Assembly: GCA_025362735.1 (NCBI GenBank)
Contig: JANYFL010000046.1
Span: forward strand, 1 to 64,000
Direction: 5' to 3'
From: Betaproteobacteria bacterium
GTDB lineage: Bacteria > Pseudomonadota > Gammaproteobacteria > Burkholderiales > Burkholderiaceae_D
Length of the DNA: 64,000 nt
The position numbers were made by a program, and so were the translations under genes. Below, one piece after another: positions 40,422 to 48,563 of the stretch. Each line of letters starts with the position of its first letter. Within the stretch, counting starts at the first letter, position 1. The notes under the pieces were generated by a model, which was not told the DNA's origin, ran no database searches, and worked only from the letters and a program-made list of their open reading frames with translations.

Positions 40422-41162
40422 TTTAAATAGGTAAGGGTCTTAGGAAGCAAAGATAGGTTAAAGAGGATGGTGACGGAGCAAGGTTAATAGAGTTTGTGGT
40501 GACGGTAATTGAAACGGAATTCAGTTTCTTTGAGATGAAGATAAAAGGTATGTTTGGCGATGCCATTGAATTGTTGAAGACGCCGTTTGGCGAAGCTCCA
40601 GAAGGACTCAATGCCATTAACATGGTGTGAACCTAGAACGAATTCATCCTGTCCATGATTGACTCTGAAATGTTTATCGAAGCCCAGATCGACCAAGCCG
40701 TCATAACCACGCCAGCCGTCGGTGTGGACGATGGCAGCCGGATCGGCTTTACCCCGGATAATGGCTTGCAGCGTGGCTTTCGAGGCATCCGGGACAATCT
40801 TCGGTATAGACCGAATCACCGTGCTTGAGCAGGCCGAAGACAATCGTTTTGCCCGACGCGCCACGACCGCGCTTGCCGCGCACCCGGCGGGCACCGAAGT
40901 ACGACTCGTCGGCTTCAAGCTCTCCTGCAAAGGGCGACTGGCGCTCGCATTCTTCGGCCATGCGTTGACGCAGTCGCAAGGAAATGCCGGTCAACTGCGC
41001 CGTATCTGACGCCGTCAAATCCATTGCAAAGCAACGCACAATTTGCCGAAATTTCGCTTCGCTTAACTTTGAAAACTGAAAGTATCTGTTTTTCTGAATC
41101 ATCTCAAGAAGTTATATCACTGGTTCAGTAACTTTGCTTCCTAAGACCCTTATCTTTAAATA
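40422..41162. mobile_element. IS1595-family insertion sequence, 725 bp
   Basis: The element spans 40430-41154. Its ends share the inverted repeat TAAGGGTCTTAGGAAGCAAA, with one mismatch in the outer bases. The 8-bp target duplication TTTAAATA is present on both sides (40422-40429 and 41155-41162), the size expected for IS1595. It holds a broken transposase gene on the minus strand. The intact duplication suggests a fairly recent insertion between the two receptor blocks. Confidence 0.93.
40484..41102 (-). pseudogene. IS1595-family transposase, frameshifted and deleted
   Basis: The first frame (from 41102) reads IRYF-like IVRCFAMDLTASDTAQLTG and GELEADESYFGARRVRGKRG; the second (to 40484) reads IVPDASKATLQAIIRG, HTDGWRGYDGL and HVNGIESFWSFAKRRLQQFNG. 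These hold the DDE-type catalytic residues. The frames join at one extra base in GAAGATTG near VYTE. About ten residues of the HTH (expected NRNTVNRY after TG) are missing by in-frame deletion. The copy is therefore probably inactive unless the shift is programmed. Confidence 0.88.
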
Positions 41163-41167
41163 TGCCC

Positions 41168-41320
41168 CTTTGTTGGGGCAAATTGGTATCTGAATGCAAA
41201 CTTCCTCGGCGTCCTTACTGTCTCGATAGCCCCCTATCCCAAGCATTTGCAGTTGGTGGAGAATCATTTGTAGCAACTAGATATGGAGAACATGGCAGAT
41301 CGGTCAATCTCGACGGGAAA
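41168..41320 (+). pseudogene. Decayed pgi fragment
   Basis: The sequence aligns with pgi around 36091-36235. It reads ANFLGVLTVSIAPYPKHLQLVENHL, then a stop, then QLDMENM, against pgi ANFLGARTVSIAPYHQHLQL. Many substitutions and an internal stop show old decay, or an origin from a divergent pgi. It sits right after the IS. Confidence 0.82.
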
Positions 41321-41321
41321 A

Positions 41322-41382
41322 GATTAATATAGTAAAACAGCGACAAACCATTGACACCGAGATAGGGCCTTTTAGTAGCCTT
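41322..41382 (-). pseudogene. Second flgL 3'-end fragment
   Basis: On the minus strand it encodes YLGVNGLSLFYYIN with no gaps against FlgL YLSITGLSLFNYIN; the residues before it (KATKRP) also align. The FlgL stop is not kept. Together with the pgi fragment it forms a ghost of a pgi-flgL junction before iclR copy 2. Confidence 0.7.
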
Positions 41383-41406
41383 CCACTTCGGGTGGAAGAT
41401 GATCAT

Positions 41407-42225
41407 ATGACCGACAAAAATCACCTGAGCTCGCTTCGACGCGGTCTCGCCGCGCTGAGCTTGCTCAATTACCACGGACGTGTGACCCCCTCGCAATTGG
41501 CAAAGCATTGCGACGTGCCCCGAACCACGGCCCATCGTATCCTGGCGACACTCGTCGACGAAGGCTATGTCGTCCACGACGAAGTCAGTCATTATTACTC
41601 GCTATCCAGTCAGGTTCGCCGCCTCGCCTCCGGCTTTAGCCAGGATGGTCTCGTTGCGGAAGCCGGACGTCCGGTTCTGCAGGATTTGTGCAAAAAACTC
41701 ATGATGCCAAGCGGACTCACCACGCCAGTTGGCGGAAATATGGTGCTTCAAGTCTCGACCGATTTCAATGCGCCACTCGCGCTACGCCGTCTCCCTGAAG
41801 GGACCGCATTTCCGATCACCTTTGGTTCAAGCGGGCACGTTTATCTGGCTCATTGTGGCGTCGAACAGCGCAGGAAGATCATCGCGATGGCCGCATTATC
41901 CTCGGGTTCCTTCGTCGGGCTCCGGCATCCTCCGGTGCCCAGCGATGCGACCCTTGATGCGATGCGCGTGAGCGGTTATGCGGTGGGCCGTGGGGCCGAT
42001 GCCGACTGTCGTGAAGGCCTGCTTGCAGTCCCTGTATATTTCAATGGGGCTTATGTCGCCAGCCTTACTTTGCGCTTCATGAACCGGATCTACTCGCTCG
42101 AGGCGATACTCGAGAAATTCCTCGTAGTCGTCCAAGAGGCATCGAAAGACATCGAACAGGAACTTAATCGCAAGGCGAGCGAGCAAACCACATCACTCGG
42201 CGAATTGACCGCCGTCCCCTTCTAG
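41407..42225 (+). CDS. IclR-family regulator, copy 2
   Basis: The 272-residue protein matches copy 1 in length and almost throughout. Winged helix: SLLNYHGRVTPSQLAKHCDV and PRTTAHRILATLVDEGYV. Effector domain: GTAFPITFGSSGHVYLAHC and LAVPVYFNGAYVASLTLRF. An upstream in-frame ATG at 41392 exists, but the start at 41407 matches copy 1. Differences cluster in the effector domain (for example ALRRLPEG against ALGRIPEG; GADADCREG against GAEPGCREG), so the two may respond to different ligands. Three operator-like palindromes follow before receptor 2. Confidence 0.92.
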   Translation: MTDKNHLSSLRRGLAALSLLNYHGRVTPSQLAKHCDVPRTTAHRILATLVDEGYVVHDEVSHYYSLSSQVRRLASGFSQDGLVAEAGRPVLQDLCKKLMMPSGLTTPVGGNMVLQVSTDFNAPLALRRLPEGTAFPITFGSSGHVYLAHCGVEQRRKIIAMAALSSGSFVGLRHPPVPSDATLDAMRVSGYAVGRGADADCREGLLAVPVYFNGAYVASLTLRFMNRIYSLEAILEKFLVVVQEASKDIEQELNRKASEQTTSLGELTAVPF

Positions 42226-42247
42226 CCACAAGTGTTGCGATGATCAA

Positions 42248-42322
42248 GTCCGAATATCGGACTCGGGACTGCCCCCGATCCGAATACCGGACTCTGAATG
42301 GGCCATGAATCCGAATACCGGG
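42248..42322. promoter_or_regulatory. Three tandem putative IclR operators, TonB receptor 2
   Basis: TCCGAATATCGGA (42249-42261), TCCGAATACCGGA (42279-42291) and TCCGAATACCGGG (42310-42322) follow each other with 30 and 31 bp between starts, close to three helical turns. The first is a perfect inverted repeat TCCGA-ATA-TCGGA. Confidence 0.7.
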
Positions 42323-42422
42323 CGCTGCGATCAGATTCCTGACTGGAAATACCCTCCCTTGTAAGATCGGCCCGTTTTAAGTCGCGGTCTGTCTAGGTCA
42401 AATTACCCACGGGGTCTTTTCA

Positions 42423-44873
42423 ATGAAAAAATGTTTTTTACTCACAAGCAGTGCTTGCTTCGCTGCGCTGATCGCTGCTTCGCTGGCATCCGCTCAAACC
42501 CCTGCTGCCAGTGGTTCAAGTGCCACCACAGGGACTTCCCAATCGGTTGGCGAAATCACGGTGACTGCGCGTCGTCGTAACGAGGCTCTGGTCGATGTGC
42601 CGCTGGCAATCTCGGTGGTCTCGTCTGCTAAAATCGATCAACTCGGTATCAAGAACACGACTGATCTGGCTAACTATGTTCCAGGTCTGGAATTCAATAA
42701 CTACACACCCGGCGACAACCGCAATGACCGGGGCTCGGGCCGCTTCCTGGCCTTCCGTGGCCTGCTGCTCTCCGGCTCGGCTTCGTCCAGTATGTTCCTC
42801 AACGGTGCAGCGGTTGTCGGTAATGAAATCCCGGCCAGTATGGATATTGGTGCGGTTGAAGTATTGCGCGGCCCGCAAAGCGTTTATTTTGGCCGTTCAA
42901 CTCAGACCGGTGCGCTGTCTTATCGCACCAAAGCTATTCCGGATCGTCTGTCGGGTGAAGCCGAATATGAAACCGGTCAACGCAATCTGAGTAACTTTGC
43001 CGCCAGCATTTCCGGGCCGATCATCCCCAATGTACTCGGTGCACGTTTGTCCTATGTCTCGGAAAAAACCGATGGCTACGTCGGCAACGATTTCACCAAT
43101 GGTGCCACCAAGTTGGGCGATACCTCGCGTCAGTCGATTTCGACGACGATTGAATACACCCCGACGACCGATCTTTCGTTCAAGGGCTACTTCAATTATT
43201 TCAAGGATGATGACGGTCCTTCTGCGACGGCCTACATCCGTAGTCAATACAACAATTGCCAATTGCCGGGCGCAACCCAACGGACCTTCTGCGGCGAGAT
43301 CCCCGGTCGTGAAAACTCTATTAACTATCGTAGTCCATACTTTCCCGGTGCTACAGCGGCACAGGCTCAAATTGCCCCCTACGTCTTCAATAACCCGTTG
43401 TTGTCGGGTGCCCGTATCAAACAGCACGTCGGCGGCCAACGCCAGGCCTCGAATGCTGACGTCACCGTCAACTGGAACATCAGCGATTATCTAAAGTTTC
43501 AGGCGATTACCGGCTACCATGAAAACCTCACTGTCGCGGCCAATGACGGACTGGGTCAGCCGCTGCAGCCCTATAACCCCACGCCCTATCAAGGCGGTTC
43601 TGGGGCCCAGTTTCCTAATCAGTTCAATATGTTTACCCTAACCCGAAAGTTCCGGGACTTCAGCCAGGAATTCCGTCTCTCGTCTGATCCGGACCGGGCG
43701 ATCAGCTGGACCGCCGGGGTGAACTATATTCAGAACACGGTGAAAACCTTGGCATCCGTCGGAAATGTCGTCAACGTCGGCAACAACACTGTGGTTGGTT
43801 GTCCGGCCAACAGTTTTTGTCCTGTAGTTCAGTCACTCGGTACGCAAACCACCCAAACCTACGGTTACTTCGGTGGCGTGTACTGGAAGATTATTCCGAA
43901 GCTGACCTTAGGTGCCGAAGCCAGATATCAAGAAGATAAACGCGGTGGCATTTCGCAGAGTCCGACGACAGGGGTGCAGTCGTCGAACCTTACCGATACC
44001 TTCTATTCGGTCAGCCCACGAGTCTCGATTGACTATGCTCTGGATGGCAAAAAGAAGATCTATGCTTCTTACTCAACCGGCACTCGCCCAGGCGGTTTCA
44101 ACACGAATATTGTGGCGCAAGCCAATAACGCAGCCGCATATGCAGAAATCCTGCAAAAACTCGGTGGCGCGGGGGTCAGCTTCCTGGAAGACAAACTCAG
44201 AGTGGTGGAGCTGGGCTTCAAGGGCGAGTTTGACGGCGGCAAGGGTTTCTTCGACGTCAACACCTATGTGGGCAAGCTGATGAATCAGCAGGTCGTCTAT
44301 GCTGCAGCGATTTTTGCTCCTCCTCTCAATGGTAATACCGTCACGGGTACCGGCAACGTCGGCGAAGGCAAGATTCATGGGGTAGAGTTCCAAGGCAACT
44401 ACAACTTCACCCGGGCGTTGTCGGTTAATTCCAGCTTTGCCTGGAACAACACCAAACGCACCAAGTTCCTTCAACCGACCACGGCCGCCGTGGCTCAATT
44501 TGGCACGCAGGATTTCTCGGGCACCACCTTCGCCAACGTGCCTGAGTATTCAGCATCCATCGTTGGCGCCTATACAACGCCATTGAAAGATAACTGGAAC
44601 TCGTTCACGAACGTAGCTCTTGTTTATCGCGGCAAGCAATTTGTGGATGCCAAAAATGCGGCATGGATCAAGGGCCGCTACCAGACCGATGTCCGTACCG
44701 GTATTGAGAATGGTACCTATACGCTGGAAGCCTATGTCAAGAACGTCTTCAATAATCAGGACTACACCGGCGGTGGAGTCACATCTGACTTCGCAGGTAA
44801 TACCGGTAATTCCTTCTTCGGCGGCTGGGCACCTCCCCGGCAGTTCGGTGTTCGTGTGAAAGTGAAGTTCTGA
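42423..44873 (+). CDS. TonB-dependent receptor, copy 2
   Basis: This 816-residue receptor has the same parts as copy 1: signal peptide, GEITVTARRR near the N-terminus, plug domain with IGAVEVLRGPQSVYFGRS, and a barrel ending FGVRVKVKF. The two copies differ mainly in barrel loops (for example YIRSQYNNCQ against FVRPIYNNCQ, and around GRENSINYRS), which form the ligand surface. This fits duplication followed by adaptation to a related substrate. A hairpin follows. Confidence 0.94.
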   Translation: MKKCFLLTSSACFAALIAASLASAQTPAASGSSATTGTSQSVGEITVTARRRNEALVDVPLAISVVSSAKIDQLGIKNTTDLANYVPGLEFNNYTPGDNRNDRGSGRFLAFRGLLLSGSASSSMFLNGAAVVGNEIPASMDIGAVEVLRGPQSVYFGRSTQTGALSYRTKAIPDRLSGEAEYETGQRNLSNFAASISGPIIPNVLGARLSYVSEKTDGYVGNDFTNGATKLGDTSRQSISTTIEYTPTTDLSFKGYFNYFKDDDGPSATAYIRSQYNNCQLPGATQRTFCGEIPGRENSINYRSPYFPGATAAQAQIAPYVFNNPLLSGARIKQHVGGQRQASNADVTVNWNISDYLKFQAITGYHENLTVAANDGLGQPLQPYNPTPYQGGSGAQFPNQFNMFTLTRKFRDFSQEFRLSSDPDRAISWTAGVNYIQNTVKTLASVGNVVNVGNNTVVGCPANSFCPVVQSLGTQTTQTYGYFGGVYWKIIPKLTLGAEARYQEDKRGGISQSPTTGVQSSNLTDTFYSVSPRVSIDYALDGKKKIYASYSTGTRPGGFNTNIVAQANNAAAYAEILQKLGGAGVSFLEDKLRVVELGFKGEFDGGKGFFDVNTYVGKLMNQQVVYAAAIFAPPLNGNTVTGTGNVGEGKIHGVEFQGNYNFTRALSVNSSFAWNNTKRTKFLQPTTAAVAQFGTQDFSGTTFANVPEYSASIVGAYTTPLKDNWNSFTNVALVYRGKQFVDAKNAAWIKGRYQTDVRTGIENGTYTLEAYVKNVFNNQDYTGGGVTSDFAGNTGNSFFGGWAPPRQFGVRVKVKF

Positions 44874-44896
44874 TCAGCTGATTGGTGATTAATAAA

Positions 44897-44938
44897 GCCG
44901 GGATGGCAAGAAGGTGGAAACCAACTTGCCATTCCGGC
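44897..44938 (+). terminator. Hairpin after TonB receptor 2
   Basis: GCCGGGATGGCAAG pairs with CTTGCCATTCCGGC over 14 bases with one G-T pair. The sequence from the stop codon to the hairpin resembles that after receptor 1. Confidence 0.55.
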
Positions 44939-45242
44939 TGCTTGCTTGACCTAGGGAGCAGCGTCGGGTAGCCATAGCCAAGATCGTCAGTGATCCGAAA
45001 TGGATGTTTTGGAGAAATGAAGAAAATGGCTAAAACTCGTACGGCGTTGCTCCTCTTTTTTTGTCGTTGGTCTGATCGTCTGAAACATAGCATCCCGACA
45101 GGCTCATCCCGCTGTCCCACCTACATCTATCCAACGCGAGTTACTCCCCTGCCGATTTATCAGTAATCCTTTTCGTCCTAAAAAGAATTACCAAGGGAGA
45201 GCAATGTCAATGAACTCGCCACCAAGGAAAAAAACGTGGCGC
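44939..45242. other. Non-coding region before the iclR remnant
   Basis: No gene is seen. AATTACCAAGGGAGAGCAATG at about 45187 resembles the leader of receptor 1 (AATTACCACAAGGGAGAT), so it may be another leftover of block duplication, but the match is short. Confidence 0.3.
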
Positions 45243-45300
45243 CATCCAGAGACATCGAACCCGATCTCAATCGCAGGGCCATCAAGCAGACGACTGTACC
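45243..45300 (+). pseudogene. iclR 3'-end remnant (third copy)
   Basis: About 42 of 60 bases match the end of iclR copy 2. The remnant reads SRDIEPDLNRRAIKQTT against SKDIEQELNRKASEQTT. It lies before the operator of the oxidase operon, the same order (iclR, operator, target) as in the two intact blocks. Confidence 0.65.
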
Positions 45301-45357
45301 AAGCGCTGACCATCGCTCCCATCTAGGCTCAGTGTCATTTAAAACGGATGCAGTGGC

Positions 45358-45372
45358 GTCCGAATACTGGAC
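45358..45372. promoter_or_regulatory. Putative IclR operator, oxidase operon
   Basis: GTCCGAATACTGGAC, same core as upstream of both receptors, 72 bp before the oxidase start. Confidence 0.6.
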
Positions 45373-45443
45373 ACGATCGCTGGACTTCTGACAGGACAAA
45401 AGCATTTTGCTATTGTCCGCATACAACAAAAGAAGGATATTCA

Positions 45444-47045
45444 ATGTCGCTAGCGCAAACACTTTCGATTGATCATTCCGATAGTTTCAAAAACGAACTG
45501 AAACGCATTGTCGGTGCAGAACATGTTTTGAACAGCTCCGAAGAGTTGGACTTTTACTCCAGCGATATTTTCGATCAAAAGGTGCTTGCCGAGTTGGTCG
45601 TCCAGCCGGGGACACCCGAGGAGGTGGCCGCTGCGGTTGGACTTTGTACTGCAGCGGGTTACGCAGTGGTTCCGCGCGGGGGAGGACTCTCCTATACCAG
45701 TGGCTATCTGCCCATCCGCGCTCAATCAGTCATCTTTGACCTGGCGAGGCTCAACCGGATCATTGAGATCAATGCCGAGGACATGTACGTCACGGTCGAA
45801 GCCGGTGTCACTTGGCACCAACTGTACGAGGCGCTCCGGCCACTCGGATTACGTACCCCCTATTGGGGCACCGTATCGGGCTTTCACGCCACCATCGGCG
45901 GCGGTCTGTCGCAGGGAAGCACCCATTTCGGCTCGGCCGAATTCGGGCCAAGCGGCGACTCTTGTCTCGGGCTGGAAGTGGTAATTGCCGACGGCAGCAT
46001 CGTCAAAACGGGATCGGCCGCAACCCCGCACCGCCCTTCACCTTTCTTTCGCAGCTATGGCCCGGATCTGACAGGTTTGTTCCTGAACGATACGGGAGCG
46101 CTTGGCTTCAAAGTGCGCGCCACCATGAAGCTGATCAAGGCTCCACCGCATCAGCGTTACGCATCGATCGCGTTCGAAACAATCGAGCAGCAAATGGGCG
46201 CGATGGCCGAGGTTTCACGCAATCGGCTTGCCTCGGAGTGCGGTGGCTGGAATCCCGCCCTTGTGCGCCGCTTTGGTTCGGCCGATACGGCCATTCAGGA
46301 GGACCTTAAATATCTGGCCGGAGTTCTAAAGACAGGTTCGCTGTTGGGCGGTATTCGGGATGTGGCCAAAATTGCATTGGCCGGACGGCGTGCATGGCAG
46401 GACGATGTCTACCTGATGCATGTCACGACGGATGAATTCAGTTCTGCTGCAGCAGACGAAAAAGCCAAGGCGGTGGAAAAGATCGCAGCGACTTTCGGTG
46501 GCAAGATGATCCCTGCCTCCTATCCGCGCGCGCATCGCGGCCGACCCTTCGCGGACATGACTGAACAGGCGCGCACGGAGGAACGTACGGTACCGACCCA
46601 TGGCATTGCTCCACATTCCCGCGCCATCGAGATGGCGAAGAATGTGCACGACATTTTCGCTGCTCATGCCGAACTCCTGGAACGTCAGGGAATCACCTGG
46701 TCGTTGATCAGTTCTACGTTGGGAACCAGTGCCACACTGGTTGAACCGCTGATCTATTATCCGGACAAGCGCGGTGCACACTATGCCCGCATACCCAAAC
46801 CCGGGAAGCAACCTCCCAGCTTCGGTGAGGCCGATCCGGCAACCATCGAAGCATTGCGAACCGTCCGCCGTGCGGTGGGGCAAATGTTCATGAAAAACGG
46901 CTGCGCACATTTGCAGATCGGCAAGAGCTATCCCTACAAGGAAGGGCGCGCACCGGAAACATGGGCCTTGCTGAAGGGGATCAAAGACATTGTCGATCCA
47001 AAGGGCTTGATCAATCCCGGATCGCTGGGACTGGCCAGCGAATAA
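45444..47045 (+). CDS. FAD-linked oxidase (VAO/PCMH family)
   Basis: The 533-residue flavoprotein has a PCMH-type FAD-binding domain at about 55-240 (VVPRGGGLSYTSGYLP; DLARLNRIIEI; EAGVTWHQLYEAL; TIGGGLSQGSTHFGS) and a C-terminal cap ending DPKGLINPGSLGL. It resembles glycolate/D-lactate dehydrogenases and vanillyl-alcohol oxidases; neither can be chosen by sequence alone, and no N-terminal signal is seen. The ATG at 45444 follows AGAAGG. It leads a run oxidase - small protein - methyltransferase - MFS - cupin. A role in oxidising an imported organic substrate is inferred. Confidence 0.9.
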   Translation: MSLAQTLSIDHSDSFKNELKRIVGAEHVLNSSEELDFYSSDIFDQKVLAELVVQPGTPEEVAAAVGLCTAAGYAVVPRGGGLSYTSGYLPIRAQSVIFDLARLNRIIEINAEDMYVTVEAGVTWHQLYEALRPLGLRTPYWGTVSGFHATIGGGLSQGSTHFGSAEFGPSGDSCLGLEVVIADGSIVKTGSAATPHRPSPFFRSYGPDLTGLFLNDTGALGFKVRATMKLIKAPPHQRYASIAFETIEQQMGAMAEVSRNRLASECGGWNPALVRRFGSADTAIQEDLKYLAGVLKTGSLLGGIRDVAKIALAGRRAWQDDVYLMHVTTDEFSSAAADEKAKAVEKIAATFGGKMIPASYPRAHRGRPFADMTEQARTEERTVPTHGIAPHSRAIEMAKNVHDIFAAHAELLERQGITWSLISSTLGTSATLVEPLIYYPDKRGAHYARIPKPGKQPPSFGEADPATIEALRTVRRAVGQMFMKNGCAHLQIGKSYPYKEGRAPETWALLKGIKDIVDPKGLINPGSLGLASE

Positions 47046-47103
47046 TTCCGTTTAATCATCCCAAACCTTGGTTCGATCCACTCCAATACGAGGAAAGCAT
47101 ATC

Positions 47104-47448
47104 GTGTCTACCCAAACGGAAAGCAAGAAAAAAAGTAGCCGCATTCCGCGCAAACGAATCGCTGCAGGCCCACCGCGCCCCAAATATCTTGGCGGCGAAG
47201 ATGTCGACCGTCTCGCCATCATGATGGTGGCGATTCTTTCTGAATTGCTTGCGCTGCGTGAACGCGTCGAAACGCACGAGGATATGTTTGATCGATTCGA
47301 GATCCTCAGCAAGGCCGCAATTGAAGCTTATCGCCCGAGCGCCGAGGCAGAGGATGAACGCGAGCAAAAGCGCCTCGCGATTCTGCGACGGGTGTTTCGC
47401 GTCCTCAAGGACGAGTTTACCGATTACGATTTCGAGGACAAAGCATGA
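47104..47448 (+). CDS. Small hypothetical protein of the oxidase operon
   Basis: The start is GTG at 47104 with GAGGAAAG upstream; the product has 114 residues. The N-terminus is very basic (ESKKKSSRIPRKRIAAGPPR), the middle is a helix (DRLAIMMVAILSELLALRERVE), and the rest is charged and helical. It overlaps the methyltransferase gene by four bases (ATGA), so the two are translationally coupled and may form a complex. No family is recognised. Confidence 0.75.
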   Translation: MSTQTESKKKSSRIPRKRIAAGPPRPKYLGGEDVDRLAIMMVAILSELLALRERVETHEDMFDRFEILSKAAIEAYRPSAEAEDEREQKRLAILRRVFRVLKDEFTDYDFEDKA

Positions 47449-48563
47449 AGCCACAAGGACCGCATGGATTGCTGCCGGAACAAACCGCTGACGAAGCCGA
47501 GCGCGAGAGTTGTGTCGCCTCGATGCGCAAATATTTCAGCACGGAACTCATTCCCGGAAACCGTGAGTTGTATCGCACAAAAGTTCTTCCCGAATTCGTG
47601 AACGAACATGGCCGTGAACCGGAGACGGGAGCAGAGGTACGTGCCACGCTGGGTGCGACGTTCTATTACCGTGCTTCGAGCCTGATCGGGCGTGCCACCC
47701 AGGAGTTGCTCTGGGACACGGTCGGCGAAAGTGTGGAGCGGCAGATCGACAAGCTGAACGCAAAAGCAAAATCAGAAAACGGAACAGGTGGAACCCTGAC
47801 GCTGAACCCTGACATGGAGATGCCTAAATATATCGAGGCGGTCGACATTCATGTCATGCCGGGTAATTTTCATACCGAGCTGGGTGAGGACGATGTGCTC
47901 GCAGGCGCGCTCTACGACCGCGGCGCATATGTGTTCGCCTATGGCAGTCGTGGTGCTTATAACGACAATCTTGGCAAGCTGGTCGCACAGCTCATCAAGG
48001 AACGGTTTCCGGATTTCAAACCGCGACGCATCCTGGAAATGGGTTGCGGATGCGGATCAAGCACGCTGCCACTGAAAGCGGCCTGGCCCGATGCCGAGGT
48101 GTACGCCATCGACGTTGGCGCGCCGATGCTGCGTTATGCGCACGGTCGTGCCGAGGCCCTCGGGGTGCCGATTCATTTTTCGCAGCAGGATGCTTCGAAG
48201 ACCAATTTCCCGGACGGCTATTTCGATCTCGTCCTCTCGATCATCGTCCTGCACGAAATGCCGCTCAGTGTGATTCGCAACACCTTCAAGGAATGCCATC
48301 GCCTGCTGAAACCCGGCGGCATCACGCTTCACGACGGTGCCCGTGAAGGTGACGCACCCCCACCCGATGCCTTCCAGCAATTTCAGAGCAGCTGGTTTGC
48401 GCGTCACAACAATGAACCTTTCGGCAAGGGTTGTGACATGGAACGCGATCTGATGAGTGCTGGCTTCAAGCTCGATGATATGTTCTCAGGCAGCCCGGCC
48501 GGTGACGAGTATCTCAAGGGCCATATCGCCGCGCACAATTATGTCGGAGCGGTCAAGCGATGA
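47445..48563 (+). CDS. Class I SAM-dependent methyltransferase
   Basis: In this 372-residue protein the first half (about 1-185) is unassigned. The second half holds a Rossmann-type methyltransferase with motif I EMGCGCGSSTLPL, acidic EVYAIDVG, DASKTNFPDGYFDLVLS as motif IV, and LLKPGGITLHDG. The cysteine-containing glycine loop is unusual but the SAM-binding pattern is intact. The gene is coupled by ATGA overlaps to the genes on both sides. The substrate is unknown; O-methylation of an imported aromatic or natural product would fit. Confidence 0.88.
   Translation: MKPQGPHGLLPEQTADEAERESCVASMRKYFSTELIPGNRELYRTKVLPEFVNEHGREPETGAEVRATLGATFYYRASSLIGRATQELLWDTVGESVERQIDKLNAKAKSENGTGGTLTLNPDMEMPKYIEAVDIHVMPGNFHTELGEDDVLAGALYDRGAYVFAYGSRGAYNDNLGKLVAQLIKERFPDFKPRRILEMGCGCGSSTLPLKAAWPDAEVYAIDVGAPMLRYAHGRAEALGVPIHFSQQDASKTNFPDGYFDLVLSIIVLHEMPLSVIRNTFKECHRLLKPGGITLHDGAREGDAPPPDAFQQFQSSWFARHNNEPFGKGCDMERDLMSAGFKLDDMFSGSPAGDEYLKGHIAAHNYVGAVKR

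Noticed and set aside
42249..42322. Three short repeats considered as a CRISPR array
   Set aside because: Repeats are 13-bp palindromes with 17-18 bp between, near a promoter, and recur singly at other genes; operators fit much better.
37856..44873. Two receptor copies considered as a diversity-generating template/variable system
   Set aside because: No reverse transcriptase and no adenine-biased variation; plain duplication is enough.
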